Assembly: GCF_038502225.1 (NCBI RefSeq)
Contig: NC_091293.1
Coordinates: 8,984,173 to 9,048,172 of the forward strand
Source of the DNA: Cherax quadricarinatus
Taxonomy: Eukaryota > Arthropoda > Malacostraca > Decapoda > Parastacidae
DNA: 64,000 nt
Direction: 5' to 3'
Shown here: one piece after another, positions 37,018 through 51,437 of the stretch
How positions within the stretch are numbered: position 1 is the stretch's first letter
Layout: every line of letters starts with the position of its first letter
The notes under the pieces: model-generated
Seen by the model: only the letters and a program-made list of their open reading frames with translations
Databases searched by the model: none
What the model was told of the DNA's origin: nothing
Position numbers and translations under genes: made by a program

Positions 37018-38268
37018 TTATAGAAGGGGCGGCTTTCCCCTATGCCGCTGGGATTTACTCGCTGCACTTTTCACATTACGTATTCCCTTACCACTCGAGT
37101 TATCCTGTGCAGTCACCTCCCCCATCCCTCTCCCACTGTGCAACTCAGGCGCACGACTACCACTATGTGGCATCGGCTCCACAACCGCTGCCCATGACTT
37201 CTTCTCCGGCCTCTGCCCCGGGGTAATAACCTCGTCTATCTCTGATGCCGCAGTTCTTTTTCTAGAACTTCCACTTACACACATCTCACCCTCAGACGAA
37301 TCCTCCTGGTGTACCTCCACGGCCACCACACGCTCCAGCCTTTTCTTACTCAAGTCTTTCTCCACAATTTGTTGTCCCTCCAGCGCTCCAACTTCACATA
37401 AACTGAGGACACCTTCTGCACCGGGCTCCTCCCCATCCAAAAAATCCTTGATCACATCTGCCAGTAAACCCTCCTGAGTCGAAGCTTCCTGGACAAAAGA
37501 CTCCTCAGATAACACCTTCGACTCCCCCGACTCCCCTGGGATAGTGACACACATCTCCGCCTCCGCCACCTCCCGGTCGACCTCCTCGCTCCAGAGATCA
37601 GGCCTCCGGCCTCCCGAGGCAACAGAGCCAGGCACCAAATCACACGACTGTTGAATCACAATCGGCGTTTCCAGAATTCGAGGAGCCCGCCTCCTAGGAC
37701 ACTGGGCTGCCATGTGCTCATAAGAGCTACACAGACGACATGTTTTTCTCTGACCCTCATAGTACACATAAACCTGTGTTCTACAACCGGTCATCGTTAC
37801 ATAGGATGGTATAGGCCTTGTTAAAGACATTTTAAGGGTGTAAGAACCTTCCGGCATTCCTTCATACGGACCATCCCTCCATACCCCCATGGTTGCAGAA
37901 TGTACTGTCCCATAACTGCGAAAAAACTCCTGTAGTCCATACGCCGTGGCCTCGAAGGGTACATTCCGTACCTTCACCCATGTGAAGTACTTAGAAACAT
38001 CATGTAACACAACATCCATCGCTGAATTCACACTCATGCGTTGTTCCTGGTACTGCTCGACAATTCTTGTGTGGAAGCCGGCTCTTAGAAATTTCACGAT
38101 GATTCTTGTCAAACCATTAAGAGCGTCGCCATATAATTCCTCGTTGGGGATACCATATGTGTCCCTGATGATGTTAGGGAGAAGTACGTTCATCGTATCT
38201 CCACTTAACGTACCACGAACCAGCTCTATGCAGATAGTATTTACTCTCTGTACTGTATGTTCAGCCAT
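37018..38268 (-). CDS. Tx1-B ORF1 protein
   Basis: 416-codon open frame from the ATG at 38,266-38,268 (MAEHTVQRVNTICIELVRGT), differing from Tx1-C ORF1 by only a handful of residues (for example GDALNGLTRIIVKF against GVALNGLTRIFVKF). CCHC knuckle TCRLCSSYEHMAAQC is intact. Confidence 0.87.
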   Translation of the reverse strand: MAEHTVQRVNTICIELVRGTLSGDTMNVLLPNIIRDTYGIPNEELYGDALNGLTRIIVKFLRAGFHTRIVEQYQEQRMSVNSAMDVVLHDVSKYFTWVKVRNVPFEATAYGLQEFFRSYGTVHSATMGVWRDGPYEGMPEGSYTLKMSLTRPIPSYVTMTGCRTQVYVYYEGQRKTCRLCSSYEHMAAQCPRRRAPRILETPIVIQQSCDLVPGSVASGGRRPDLWSEEVDREVAEAEMCVTIPGESGESKVLSEESFVQEASTQEGLLADVIKDFLDGEEPGAEGVLSLCEVGALEGQQIVEKDLSKKRLERVVAVEVHQEDSSEGEMCVSGSSRKRTAASEIDEVITPGQRPEKKSWAAVVEPMPHSGSRAPELHSGRGMGEVTAQDNSSGKGIRNVKSAASKSQRHRGKPPLL

Positions 38269-38398
38269 TTTGATATCCCAAAATGAACAGCGCACGTCCT
38301 CACTACTCAATGGTTGCTGATGTACTGTGGTAGCTCGCCTGAAAACAGCAGAGGGGTGCTGAGCACAACCGCACTCCACCGTAGTCAGGCAGCGAATG

Positions 38399-38655
38399 TT
38401 TGCAGTCCTGCTTCATCCTCGTCCGATTTAATTCTTCTCATCAGATTCACATCATCTGCGAATAGGGACACTTCAAAGTCTATTCCTTCCATCATGTCGT
38501 TCGCATATATCAAAAATAGCACTGGTCCTAGAACTGACCCCTGTGGGACCCCACTCGTCACAGGCGCCCACTGTGATACCTCTTCACGTACCATGACTCG
38601 TTGTTGCCTTCCTGTCAGGTATTCCCTGATCCATTGCAGTGCCCTCCCTGTTATA
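38399..38655 (-). mobile_element. CR1-A copy 2, 5' part (truncated)
   Basis: Continuation of the CR1 interrupted by Tx1-[34 protein letters not shown] and the active site LFADDVNL on the minus strand. The 5' end is truncated at about 38,655 against (TG)n. Confidence 0.88.
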
Positions 38656-38681
38656 TGTTTGTGTGTGTGTGTGTGTGTGTG
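38656..38681. repeat. (TG)n between two CR1 copies
   Basis: Short TG run joining the 5' end of CR1-A copy 2 to the 3' tail of the next CR1 copy. Confidence 0.95.
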
Positions 38682-39083
38682 TCCTCACCTAGTTGTACTC
38701 ACCTAGTTGAGGTTGCAGGGGTCGAGTCCTAGCTCCTGGCCCCGCCTCTTCACTGGTCGCTACTAGGTCACTCTAACTGAATATTTAGCTTTATCATACC
38801 TCTGCTTAAAGCTATGTATGGATCCTGCCTCCACTACATCGCTTTTCAAACTATTCCAATTCCTGAAAAGCTCTGTGACTGAAGAAATACTTCCTAACAT
38901 CCCTGTGATTCATCTGTGTCTTCAACTTCCAACTGTGTCCCCTTGTTACTGTGTCCCATCTCTGGAACATCCTGTCTTTGTCCACCTTGTCAATTCCTTT
39001 CAGAATTTTGTATGTCGTTATCATGTCCCCCCTCTCTCTCCTGTCCTCCAGTGTCGTCAGGTTGATTTCCCTTAACCTCTCCT

Positions 39084-39085
<2 letters not shown>
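38682..39085 (-). mobile_element. CR1 copy 3 (related subfamily), 3' end only
   Basis: The tail has two AGGTGAGT-type repeats (ACTAGGTGAGTAC) next to (TG)n, then the 3' UTR and, on the minus strand, the RT C-terminus EERLREINLTTLEDRRERGD to RKYFFSHRAFQELE with a TAG at 38,857. Sequence is close to but distinct from CR1-A (EINLTTLEDRRERG). The 5' end is cut at 39,085 against another (TG)n. Confidence 0.85.

Positions 39086-39117
<32 letters not shown>
39086..39117. repeat. (TG)n
   Basis: Short TG run at the truncated 5' end of CR1 copy 3. Confidence 0.95.
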
Positions 39118-39118
<1 letters not shown>

Positions 39119-39279
39119 CATACATTACATTTTAGCGACTTTGTTTTGTTGTTGATAGGTTATGGCTGTGGATCCCTTACTGACCTGTCATGTGTCTCTC
39201 ACTCTGTCTTTTGTTTGTGTATGGTGTGTGTAACTTTTATCTCACTTTATGGCCTCTGATACCTTTAAACTTTGCTTTG

Positions 39280-40044
<765 letters not shown>

Positions 40045-40183
40045 CAGAAGACATTTGACAAATTGCCACATCGAAATTTACTTAGCAGATTAAAGACTCA
40101 AACTATAGTGAATAGTCACCAAAACATGGTCAGTGACTGGCTCACTAACAGGTAACAACAAGGAGTTTTAAACAGCTGAGTGT
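40045..40183 (+). pseudogene. Small RT fragment of a CR1/Jockey-type element
   Basis: Reads QKTFDKLPHRNLLSRLKTQT and then MVSDWLTNR followed by a stop and QGVLNS, the SKAFDxVPHxxLLxxL...WLTNRxQxV segment around the first catalytic Asp of a CR1 palm. Only 46 codons survive. The family cannot be fixed. Confidence 0.6.
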
Positions 40184-40193
40184 TTGAGCGTAT

Positions 40194-42744
<2,551 letters not shown>

Positions 42745-42759
42745 CTTATATATATGTAT

Positions 42760-42856
<97 letters not shown>

Positions 42857-42868
42857 CATATATATATA
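42745..42868. repeat. (TA)n array with ACATACAT start
   Basis: TA dinucleotides between the truncated RTE and a MITE. Confidence 0.97.
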
Positions 42869-43232
42869 TGTCGTGCCGAATAGGCAGAACTTGCGATCTT
42901 GGCTTAAATAGCAACGCTGTTGCCATATAGGACAAGCGAAAATTTTTGTATGCAATAATTTCGCCAAAATCATTCTGAACCTAACGAAAAAAATATATTT
43001 CACTGTGTTAGTTTAGTATTAAATTATTGTAAACAAATCTAAAATATATTTAGTTGGGTTACGCTAAAATAAATTGTTCTTGTTATAATAAGGTTAGGTA
43101 AGTTTTCTAAGATTCTTTTGGAGCAAAATTAAAAATTTTTACTTTAACATTAATGAAAAAAATATATCTTTAAACGTATAAGATTAAATTTTAGAAAGGA
43201 CTAATTGACCAGTTTTGCGTATTCGGCACGAC
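42869..43232 (-). mobile_element. AT-rich MITE, copy 2 (both ends present)
   Basis: 364 bp bounded by inverted termini TGTCGTGCCGAATA and TATTCGGCACGACA (14 perfect bp, then an imperfect extension of about 10 bp) and by TATA on both sides, consistent with a TA target duplication as in Tc1/mariner-type elements. No coding capacity. It is reversed relative to copies 1 and 3. Confidence 0.85.
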
Positions 43233-43258
43233 ATATATATAAGTATATATATATATAT

Positions 43259-43553
43259 TCGCAAGAGCAGGCGAAACACACACAAACACTGATCTCTGGC
43301 TGAAGGAGACTCGAACCTACGAACCTTGGAACAAGGTACGCAGTGCTTTACCAATCTACCCACACTGGACCAATACCTTGGAGTTCAGCTTCCGCTATAC
43401 TTTGATCCAAGGCAGCCAGCTTTCAGGGAGAAGGCTTACAGCTTTTCATCTCATCCCCTGCATGCATCAGCCTTACTAGAGATTTTAACAATGCAAGGAA
43501 TTCGCAAGAGCAGGCGAAATATACACAAACACTGATCTCTGGCTGAAGGAGAC
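43259..43553 (-). mobile_element. tRNA-derived SINE-like unit (family 3) with terminal direct repeats
   Basis: On the minus strand it has TGGGTAGATTGG (A-box-like, near 43,351-43,362) and GGTTCGAGTCT (B box, 43,307-43,317), with the tRNA-like GGTAAAGCACTGCGTACC between. A 54-bp segment (ATTCGCAAGAGCAGGCGAAA onward to GAAGGAGACT) occurs at 43,259-43,312 and again in direct orientation at 43,499-43,553. The same unit forms the palindrome at 56,247-56,450. Confidence 0.7.
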
Positions 43554-43560
43554 TAGAAGA

Positions 43561-43704
<144 letters not shown>

Positions 43705-46700
43705 AACAAGTCGGCAGTCTCCCACCGAGGCAGGGTGACCCAAAAAAGAAAGAAAATTCCCAAAAAGAAAATACTTTCATCATCATTCAACACTTTCACC
43801 ACACTCGCACATTATCACTGTTTTTGCAGAGGTGCTCAGAATACAACAGTCTAGAAGCATACACATATAAAGATACACAACATATCCCTCCAAACTGCCA
43901 ATATCCCAAACCCCTCCTTTAAAGTGCAGGCATTGTACTTCCCATTTCCAGGACTCAAGTCCGACTATATGAAAATAACCGGTTTCCCTGAATCCCTTCA
44001 CTAAATATTACCCTGCTCACACTCCAACAGATCGTCAGGTCCCAAGTACCATTCGTCTCCATTCACTCCTATCTAACACGCTCACGCACGCTTGCTGGAA
44101 GTCCAAGCCCCTTACCCACAAAACCTCCTTTACCCCCTCTCTCCAACCCTTTCGAGGACGACCCCTACCCCGCCTTCCTTCCCCTATAGATTTATATGCT
44201 TTCCATGTCATTCTACTTTGATCCATTCTCTCTAAATGACCAAACCACCTCAACAACCCCTCTTCTGCCCTCTGACTAATACTTTTATTAACTCCACACC
44301 TTCTCCTAATTTCCACACTCCGAATTTTCTGCATAATATTTACACCACACATTGCCCTTAAACAGGACATCTCCACTGCCTCCAACCGTCTCCTCGCTGC
44401 TGCATTTACCACCCAAGCTTCACACCCATATAAGAGTGTTGGTACTACTATACTTTCATACATTCCCTTCTTTGCCTCCATAGATAACGTTTTTTGACTC
44501 CACATATACCTCAACGCACCACTCACCTTTTTTCCCTCATCAATTCTATGATTAACCTCATCCTTCATAAATCCATCCGCCGACACGTCAACTCCCAAGT
44601 ATCTGAAAACATTCACTTCTTCCATACTCCTCCTCCCCAATTTGATATCCAATTTTTCTTTATCTAAATCATTTGACACCCTCATCACCTTACTCTTTTC
44701 TATGTTCACTTTCAACTTTCTACCTTTACACACATTCCCAAACTCATCCACTAACCTTTGCAATTTTTCTTTAGAATCTCCCATAAGCACAGTATCATCA
44801 GCAAAAATTAACTGTGTCAATTCCCATTTTGAATTTGATTCCCTATAATTTAATCCCACCCCTCTCCCAAACACCCTAGCATTTACTTCCTTTACAACCC
44901 CATCTATAAATATATTAAACAACCATGGTGACATTACACATCCCTGTCTAAGACCTACTTTTACCGGGAAGTAGTCTCCCTCTCTGCTACACACCCTAAC
45001 CTGAGCCTCACTATCCTCATAAAAACTCTTTACAGCATTTAATAACTTACCACCTATTCCATATACTTGCAACATCTGCCACATTGCTCCTCTATCCACT
45101 CTATCATATGCCTTTTCTAAATCCATAAATGCAATAAAAACTTCCCTATCTTTATCTAAATACTGTTCACATATATGCTTCAATGTAAACACCTGATCTA
45201 CACATCCCCTACCCACTCTGAAACCTCCTTGCTCATCCGCAATCCTACATTCTGTCTTACCTCTAATTCTTTCAATTATAACCCTACCGTACACTTTCCC
45301 TGGTATACTCAGTAAGCTTATTCCTCTATAATTTTTACAGTCTCTTTTGTCCCCTTTCCCTTTATATAAAGGGACTATACATGCTCTCTGCCAATCCCTA
45401 GGTACCTTCCCCTCTTTCATACATTTATTAAACAAAAGTACCAACCACTCCAACACTATATCCCCCCCTGCTTTTAACATTTCTGTCATGATCCCATCAG
45501 TTCCAGCTGCTTTACCCCCTTTCATTTTACGTAATGCCTCACGTACCTCCCCCACACTTACATTCTGCTCTTCTTCACTCCTAAAAGATGGTATACCTCC
45601 CTGACCAGTGCATGAAATTACTGCCTCTGTTTCTTCCTTAACATTTAAAAGTTCCTCAAAATATTCTCGCCATCTACCCAATACCTCCATCTCCCCATCT
45701 ACTAACTCCCCTACTCTGTTTTTAACTGACAAATCCATATTTTCCCTAGGCTTTCTTAACTTGTTTAACTCACTCCAAAATTTTTTCTTATTTTCATTAA
45801 AATTTCTTGACAGTGCCTCTCCCACTCTATCATCTGCTCTCCTTTTGCACTCTCTCACCACTCTCTTTACCTTTCTTTTACTCTCCATATACTCTGCTCT
45901 TCTTATAACACTTCTGCTTTGTAAAAACCTCTCATAAGCTACCTTTTTCTCTTTTATCACACCCTTTACTTCATCATTCCACCAATCACTCCTCTTTCCT
46001 CCTGCCCCCACCCTCCTATAACCACAAACTTCTGCCCCACATTCTAATACTGCATTTTTAAAACTATTCCAACCCTCTTCAACCCCCCCACTACTCATCT
46101 TTGCACTAGCCCACCTTTCTGCCAATAGTCGCTTATATCTCACCCGAACTTCCTCCTCCCTTAGTTTATACACTTTCACCTCCCTCTTACTTGTTGTTGC
46201 CACCTTCCTCTTTTCCCATCTACCTCTTACTCTAACTGTAGCTACAACTAAATATTGATCCGATATATCAGTTGCCCCTCTATAAACATGTACATCCTGG
46301 AGCCTACCCATCAACCTTTTATCCACCAATACATAATCTAATAAACTACTTTCATTACGTGCTACATCATACCTTGTATATTTTTTTATCCTCTTTTTCA
46401 TAAAATATGTATTACTTATTACCAAATTTCTTTCTACACATAGCTCAATTAAAGGCTCCCCATTTACATTTACCCCTGGCACCCCAAATTTACCTACTAC
46501 TCCTTCCATAACATTATTACCCACTTTAGCATTGAAATCCCCAACCACCATTACTCTCACACTTGATTCAAAACTCCCCACGCATTCACTCAACATTTCC
46601 CAAAATCTCTCTCTCTCCTCTACACTTCTCTCTTCTCCAGGTGCATACACGCTTATTATAACCCACTTTTCACATCCAATCTTTATTTTACTCCACATAA

Positions 46701-46912
46701 TCCTTGAATTAATACATTTATAGTCCCTCTTTTCCTGCCATAGCTTATCCTTCAACATTATTGCTACTCCTTCTTTAGCTCTAACTCTATTTGAAACCCC
46801 TGACCTAATCCCATTTATTCCTCTCCACTGAAACTCTCCCACCCCCTTCAGCTTTGTTTCACTTAAAGCCAGGACATCCAGCTTCTTCTCATTCATAACA
46901 TCCACAATATAT
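43705..46912 (-). mobile_element. RTE subfamily a copy 6, best-preserved RTE
   Basis: Minus-strand element with A tail (43,677-43,704), a 3' UTR of about 330 bp and a single long ORF lacking only the first 20-25 residues of the endonuclease. Its 5' end at about 46,912 joins hammerhead-bearing Penelope-type sequence rather than RTE 5' UTR. Its 3' UTR differs from subfamily b (GGTTTGGGATATTGGCAGTT block). Confidence 0.9.
44035..46912 (-). CDS. RTE endonuclease-reverse transcriptase, N-terminally truncated
   Basis: Uninterrupted frame of about 960 RTE-derived codons ending at TGA 44,035. The APE domain has [26 protein letters not shown] and LLDYVLVDKRL. The RT has GKAAGTDGIMTEMLKAGG, CIVPLYKGKGDKRDCKNYRG, DEQGGFRVGRGCVDQVF, AFMDLEKAYDRVDRGAMWQM, GLRQGCVMSPWLFNIF and the active site IFADDTVL near 44,800. 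The C-terminal GRGRPRKGWREGVKEV segment is complete. Single-ORF layout and motifs fit the RTE clade (BovB relatives). The frame runs on past 46,912 to 46,977 through foreign sequence, so that start (MASLVHTKENG) is not the native one. Confidence 0.9.
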
Positions 46913-46949
46913 ATTCTGATTACCTCAAACTCCTCCTGTTCTTCACCAT

Positions 46950-47005
46950 TCTCCTTTGTATGGACTAATGAAGCCACTGTGTGGCGAAACGTTTCCTCAA
47001 TAAAG
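46950..47005 (+). ncRNA. Hammerhead-ribozyme-like motif, core base changed
   Basis: GGACTAATGAAGCCACTGTG with GTGGCGAAACGTTTCCTC directly following is the same module as at 60,628-60,676, but the core CTGATGA reads CTAATGA. It joins the truncated RTE on its left to an RT fragment on its right. Stem II (GCC/GGC), GAAA and the ACGT stem III core are kept. Confidence 0.45.
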
Positions 47006-48330
47006 CCAGTGTGCTATCATCCAGGAACCAGATGTTTGGGTCACTGGTCAGTCTGACTGTGATTTCCCTAACCGCTATACAGAAGAGAAATGGTACAAGA
47101 GGATCCCCTTGCTGGACACCCTCTGATGATGTGATTTCATGCTCTCTAAACAGGAGCATTGATTCCTTGCTATATCCAGCTGAAACAAAACTGAAGAGAC
47201 CAGGGAAATATTGTTGAACAGCTGTTAATGCCACATCTCTTATCAGGAGATTAAATGCATTCTTGAAATCTAATTTTACCACTGCATTGTCCTCAGTCAG
47301 GTTGTTGATATACCACCTTGCTGCATGAACCGCTGCTTCACTTCCTTGAGAGACTCCAAAGCCAAGCTAGTTTGGTTGAAGCATCATGGCCACTTCTGTG
47401 CAAATACTTTGGATAGCAGCTTTGGAAATGAGGTGGCAAAAAGTGTCGTCCACTGCAGTTGGCCTAATTCCTCCATTCTTCTTTTTAAGGGCACTAAATG
47501 ATGCACCAAAAGAGAAAGGTTTAATTTCGTTAGGAATCAGACCAGCCAAAAAATTAATGATGAACCTTGTGATCTCTAAAAGTAGCATCTTTGCAATCAC
47601 CCCAATAACTGGATTATCTATTTCCTTTAAATGATGTGGTCTTATTCCAGTGTAGCCCCCAGCAGAGCCTGACAGGAATGACATTATTGCTTTGTAAATG
47701 TCTGAGTCTTGCACAATCAATGGTTCCACAGTGAGGACAGAGGTGTTGGAAATGTCCCTGGGTTCTCTGGCAGGGTGCTTTCCTCTAAGTGCTTCAGCAG
47801 TGTCAGCATCCCTGGGGCAACTGTATTTTTGTTGGTGATAATCCTGATTGGCCTCACTGTGTTGGCCTCTTTAATTTTCATGCTCACCTGGACTCTGATC
47901 TCTGATTTTTTCACTGTTGGTGGAGTGAGTAGGAGGTCTGCTTTCCCGTTTTTGTATTGATGAGGAAAGCAAATGAGGTTACCGGCTCTAGGAAAGTCTC
48001 TTAAAGATTTAATAATCATCGTGGCTAGTCTGTTGTCCCCTCTTTCCGGCACAGCTAAGCAGGTATTGCCAAAATGTAGCAAGTTGTGCTATGCCTTGAT
48101 GATTGGTAGATCATTTAGGATAGCAGAACCATCGTTAACCTTTTTTAAGAGGTCTGTAAGTTTCCCGGCTGTGTGAGTGTCATGGAACCTGCTGCTTTAA
48201 TTGCTTCGATGATATTATCTGATGAGATGGGATCTGTTGGAGTGTGTTCAGGTGCCTGAAGTGGCTGTGGGTCATTACTATCCACTGGAAGACATCATGA
48301 ACCAGGGCAGCTACCTTGTTTGCGGAGGAA
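47005..48330 (-). pseudogene. RT of the restriction-like-domain retroelement family, N-terminal part
   Basis: On the minus strand: a pre-RT region (GNTCLAVPERGDNRLATMII, VSMKIKEANTVRPIRIITNK), then fingers and palm PLIVQDSDIYKAIMSFLSGS, GGYTGIRPHHLKEI, ALKKKNGGIRPTAVDDTF, GVSQGSEAAVHAARWYI, VVKLDFKNAFNLLIRDVAL, EGVQQGDPLVPFLFCIA and WFLDDSTLA. Both catalytic positions (KLDFKNAF and LDD) are kept. A TAG lies at 47,364-47,366 and a frameshift near 47,735. The style differs from CR1, RTE and Tx1 and matches the thumb at 58.0-58.5 kb, so I treat these as one family; that link is inference. Confidence 0.7.
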
Positions 48331-48930
48331 ACCATTAGAGAGGAGACAACGAAGCTGTAAGCTGATCGACACTAACCTCTCCTAGAATTTCCAGCCATGC
48401 CAATTTCCTGGCTGCTAGCTTCCTCCTGATTCGCATCCATCTAGCTAGCTAGATTGTAGGAGTGGAGTACGACATAGGGGGTATGGTGCATGGAAGTGCA
48501 CAGTGTGGAAGGTAGTGAACTTGACCGTGGTGGCCTGGTGGGGCTTGGGAGGGTAAAACTGCCCTGTTCTATGGGTGCCGCTGGGAGATGAGTGGGGGAG
48601 TCACAGGTAGTTGGGTGAGAGGCGAACGTAGTTGGGTGAGGGGTATCCCGGGGAGTGGGGTGAGAGGAGTACACTACACAGGGACTTGCACGCTATATAT
48701 TGTTCATACTGTCTTACAGTAAACACATTATTTATCTCCCATGCACATCATGAAATATGTGGGTATGTGCACTGCTGAACCCCAGTGTGTTCCCTCATCT
48801 TCACCTACTCACCGCGACTCTTTACTCTTTACTCCCTCGTTAACATTAACACCACATTGTTTTTTCCACAACATATGCCTCTAATTAACCCATGCATCAA
48901 CACTTAAATAATTTCTAAGTAAACTGGAAG
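48331..48930. other. Spacer, no gene recognised
   Basis: Degraded sequence continuing from the RT relic, then unique-looking DNA. A 77-codon minus frame at 48,441-48,674 is Pro/Thr/Ser-rich without recognisable features. Confidence 0.5.
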
Positions 48931-48938
48931 CATAGCGC

Positions 48939-50495
48939 ATGGTGCTGGAGGAAAATGTGTTTGTGAAAGCTTTTCGAGGTTCGTATATTATAAAGTCACT
49001 TAAAAATAACTCGGGGAATCTGTCTCATGTCCCACCATTACTGTACAAGCGAGCGGCCCATATCCTTTCGCATGCTATTTCATTACTTTTTAACAAGTCA
49101 CTAGAAACTAGCACCTTCCCGAAACTACTCAAGATGGCAAGGGTTACACCAATACATAAAGGTGGTGACCCTACAGACTTAAACAACTATAGGCCAATAT
49201 CAAACTTACCATTGCTATCCAAAATCTTTGAGAAACTCGTGCACAGGAAACTATATTCATTCATAACAGCACAAAACATACTCAACCCCTGCCAATTTGG
49301 ATTCAGGAAAAATAAAAGCACTAATGATGCAATCATAAAAATGCTAGATCTGCTTTACACAGCATTGGAAAATAAGGAATATCCACTAGGAATTTTTATT
49401 GACCTAACAAAAGCTTTTGACACAGTAGACCACGACATCCTACTACACAAACTTGACCATTACGGTATAAGAGGCCATGCGCTTGCTTATTTCAAATCTT
49501 ACCTTACTAATAGGTATCAGTATGTCACCATTAAAGACACAGCGTCAACAACACGGCCACTTGATACTGGAGTTCCGCAGGGAAGTGTCCTTGGTCCCCT
49601 GCTCTTCCTCATATATATCAATGATCTTCCAAACGTATCCCAACACCTGAAACCCATTCTCTTTGCTGACGACACGACTTATGTCATCTCTCACCCTAAT
49701 CTTGCCACCCTCAACACCATTGTTAACGAGGAGCTGATCAAAATATCGACTTGGATGACAGCCAATAAACTTATGCTTAACACTGACAAAACCTACTATA
49801 TTATATTTGGTAGAAGAGCAGGAGATGCACAAATTAACATTAAGATCGACAACACTCTAATTACCAGACATAATGAGGGCAAATTCCTAGGCCTATACCT
49901 CGACAACAACCTGAATTTCAGCACCCATATCAAACACATAACCAAAAAAGTATCTGAAACGGTTGGGATCCTCTCCAAGATACGATACTACGTGCCGCAA
50001 AATGCCCTTCTCACACTATACCACTCTCTTATTTATCCATACCTCACCTATGCTATTTGTGCTTGGGGATCAACTGCAGCAACACACCTATAGCCAATAA
50101 TAACCCAACAAAAAGCTGCAGTAAGAATAATCACTAAATCCCATCCCTGGCAACACACCCCTCCACTCTTCATAGATCTAAACTTACTCCCTGTTCAGTA
50201 CATCCACACTTACTACTGTGCAATCTACATCTACAGGACCTAAAACTCTACTATCAACCTTGACCTAAAATGCTTTCTTGATAGTTGTGACAGAACCCAC
50301 AGGCATAACACCAGACACAAACATCTCTACGACATTCCCCGTGTCCGACTAAACCTTTACAAAAATTCAATGTATGTCAAAGGCCCTAAAATCTGGAACA
50401 CCCTACCTGACAACTCTAGAACTGCAGACACATTCATCACCTTCAAAACTACCATTAGAAAACATCTTATCTCCCTGATACACCCCATCAACTAA
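48939..50495 (+). pseudogene. Reverse transcriptase, Rex1/Daphne-like, two nonsense codons
   Basis: Open from about 48,939 to 50,091: [77 protein letters not shown] and the active site LFADDTTYV. A TAG after TAATHL (50,091) and a TAA after YIYRT (near 50,240) interrupt the thumb/C-terminal part, which otherwise continues (ITQQKAAVRIITKSHPWQHT, GPKIWNTLPDNSRTADTFIT) to 50,495. With the palm intact and only two stops, this is a fairly young relic. Confidence 0.85.
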
Positions 50496-50887
50496 CTACA
50501 CGAATACCACCTGGTGGTTCACACTTACACTCACTCACCCATTTGACCATAAACAGAAATATTAATCTCAATCATAAAATAATGAATCCTGTGGTACTCC
50601 AATACTGAAACTATGTACTGTGCCAAAACAAAAGCATTCACATTGCTAAACTCACAAACTAGTATTTAGTCACTTAGTCATAATACCAACTTACCTCATA
50701 ATTTGTAATATTTTAAAATAAAGAATTAAACTAAGTCTGCCCGAAATGCCTAGCCATGCTAGGCGTTCTAGTGGTACACTCTGTAATCATTAATTTAACT
50801 ACATGTAAACCACACAATAACCAAATTCTGTAAATTCAACATTGTAATCCTTATAGAGAATAAACTTTGAATTGAATTGAATTGAAT
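48939..50887 (+). mobile_element. Rex1/Daphne-like non-LTR retrotransposon, 5' truncated
   Basis: Plus-strand element with RT, a 3' UTR of about 390 bp and a tail AATAAACTTTGAATTGAATT followed by GAATTGAAT, that is an (ATTGA)n 3' repeat containing AATAAA. The 5' end is cut within the RT fingers. CR1-superfamily membership is clear; the finer name is tentative. Confidence 0.75.
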
Positions 50888-51080
50888 AATCTTGAACAGC
50901 GTCCATGTACACAGTGTAGGCCTTGTTCCTATCTCCCACTCCCATTGGCCATCTTCCTCACTACCTATGCTCATCAACCTTCACAAACTGCACAACACTT
51001 CCACTATTTATAACGTTGAAATGATTCATTTGCAATGTCTTCTCGCGACATTCAGTCCTGTTCAGTCTTGACCTGGTCAA
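50888..51080. other. Spacer, nothing recognised
   Basis: No coding frame or repeat seen between the retroelement tail and the inverted repeat. Confidence 0.5.
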
Positions 51081-51153
51081 CCTCTTTGATCAGGAGTTAT
51101 TCTTCTAAATCCCACAGCTAGCCCACCATACGTCCCACCTTGCCTGACATGGC

Positions 51154-51239
<86 letters not shown>

Positions 51240-51345
51240 TATATATATGCATATATAAGCGCTTTCGTGACTACTCACATTATATATATAGTTCCTTGAT
51301 AATGTGAGTAGTCACGAAAGCGCTTGGATTAATTATTCTTTCAGA

Positions 51346-51437
<92 letters not shown>

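Larger units (their letters stand above)
28522..38398 (-). mobile_element. Tx1-B: L1/Tx1-group LINE inserted in CR1-A, split by Tx1-C
   Basis: Minus-strand element with its A tail at 28,522-28,545, a 1.15-kb 3' UTR to 29,686, the ORF2 C-terminus to 30,867, the Tx1-C insertion 30,868-34,868, the rest of ORF2 to about 37,000, and ORF1 to 38,268. Its 5' end lies near 38,396-38,398 (minus strand CATTCGCTGCCTGACTACGG). No target duplication is seen, and the CR1 target lacks about 250 bp, so integration came with a deletion. ORF1 and ORF2 resemble Tx1-A but form a separate subfamily. Confidence 0.88.

Noticed and set aside
46908..46977. Start MASLVHTKENG as the native RTE N-terminus
   Set aside because: The RTE 5' end at 12,713-13,230 shows a different N-terminus (KLGCLNVRG), and these codons fall in the hammerhead-bearing repeat.
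48441..48674. 77-codon Pro/Ser/Thr-rich frame
   Set aside because: Low complexity, no motif, no support as a gene.
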